Below the pieces are notes generated by a model. That model searched no databases. It saw only the letters and a program-made list of their open reading frames with translations, and was not told the origin of the DNA. Both the position numbers and the translations under genes were made by a program. 44,825 nt of DNA from Nitrospirales bacterium (lineage in GTDB: Bacteria; Nitrospirota; Nitrospiria; Nitrospirales; UBA8639): assembly GCA_029261235.1 (NCBI GenBank), contig JAJDBS010000191.1:1-44825 (forward strand), in the 5' to 3' direction. Positions 44,459 through 44,825 of this stretch are shown in pieces. Position 1 is the stretch's first letter. The number at the start of each line of letters is the position of its first letter.

Positions 44459-44825
44459 TTATGCCCGGAACCAGGATTGGCAGGTTTGAATTTTTTGACG
44501 GACCTCTGAAAGCACTCCCAAGTCAATGGTCTGTTCAAAATTCGCGGCCACATAATCTTCCGTCATTTCAATACGTTCAGTAAACCCTTCAGCCAGAAGC
44601 TTTCGACGATATTTGGACGTGGTTTGCTGGAGAAAAAATTTCACCTGTTTGGCTAATTCATCCCCACCTAAGTCTTCTGCCGTGCCATCAGAGAGGATAC
44701 TTTTCATCTCATCCAAATCGTACCCGGCAACACAAATTAATCGTCCATCAGGGGTAATTTCCAATAACCAATCATCATCCGGCAAGGATAAGGTCAATGG
44801 TTCCGTTTCTTGAGATTCGAACCAT
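44459..44825 (-). CDS. Hypothetical protein, truncated by the window edge
   Basis: The frame is open to the right edge. A TTG at 44797 could start it, but the upstream codons (WFESQETEPLTLSLPDDDWL in sense order) are protein-like and contain no stop, so the gene likely begins outside. The visible 122 residues are acidic, without signal or membrane segment, and include DDDWLLEITPDGRLICVAGY, then a long helix and a C-terminus QTCQSWFRA. I do not recognise it. Its stop is 46 bases from the start of the methyltransferase on the same strand. Confidence 0.65.
   Translation of the reverse strand, partial: WFESQETEPLTLSLPDDDWLLEITPDGRLICVAGYDLDEMKSILSDGTAEDLGGDELAKQVKFFLQQTTSKYRRKLLAEGFTERIEMTEDYVAANFEQTIDLGVLSEVRQKIQTCQSWFRA

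Overview
The window reads as chromosomal DNA of a Gram-negative, free-living bacterium, most likely a Nitrospira-like member of the Nitrospirota. This is an inference from protein flavour, moderate GC, lipopolysaccharide (Kdo/heptose) genes, and a long biosynthetic cluster next to serine/threonine kinase, sigma-54 and lipoprotein-rich accessory DNA. There is no rRNA, tRNA or CRISPR array that I can see, and no intact transposase.

Positions 1-13087 are a pyrimidine/carbamoyl-phosphate cluster on the + strand: two unknown genes, then a sigma-70-type promoter, a PyrR-binding RNA hairpin and an intrinsic terminator ahead of pyrR-pyrB-pyrC, a four-helix membrane protein, carA, sppA, an M48 lipoprotein peptidase, carB, greA and a SAM hydroxide adenosyltransferase (DUF62) gene. 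Spacing is tight, with several start/stop overlaps, so the unrelated proteases and greA may share pyrimidine-controlled transcription. bioA lies convergent on the - strand.

Positions 14538-24265 hold a second + strand housekeeping run: lepA, lepB, rfaE1, kdsB, pyrG, kdsA, pgsA, plsY and an HtrA-type protease. pyrG, which makes CTP for KdsB, sits between the two Kdo genes. bioA and lepA diverge from overlapping promoters whose -35 boxes are the same DNA read both ways, and both messages should have almost no leader.

Positions 24266-28248 are AT-rich accessory DNA with two hypothetical - strand genes (one secreted), palindromic repeats on each side, one copy of a dispersed repeat, and a decayed gene. 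Positions 28249-32829 carry a signalling block: an LPP20-like envelope protein, a PP2C phosphatase, a membrane-anchored Ser/Thr kinase with three nearly identical 69-bp repeats, and a LEA14-type lipoprotein.

Positions 33062-44825 are the most unusual part. A textbook sigma-54 promoter precedes a secreted-protein gene broken by one frameshift. On the - strand, a divergent EF-G paralogue overlaps by one base with a Rossmann-like unknown. A second sigma-54-like promoter is followed at once by an 83-nt nested hairpin (candidate RNA or leader) and then by a 767-residue protein that joins a LuxD-like acyl-transferase/thioesterase domain, with Ser, Asp and His equivalents all visible, to a class I SAM methyltransferase. 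A 7TM-GAF histidine kinase and a second methyltransferase follow. The LuxD-methyltransferase fusion is my best candidate for an undescribed system.
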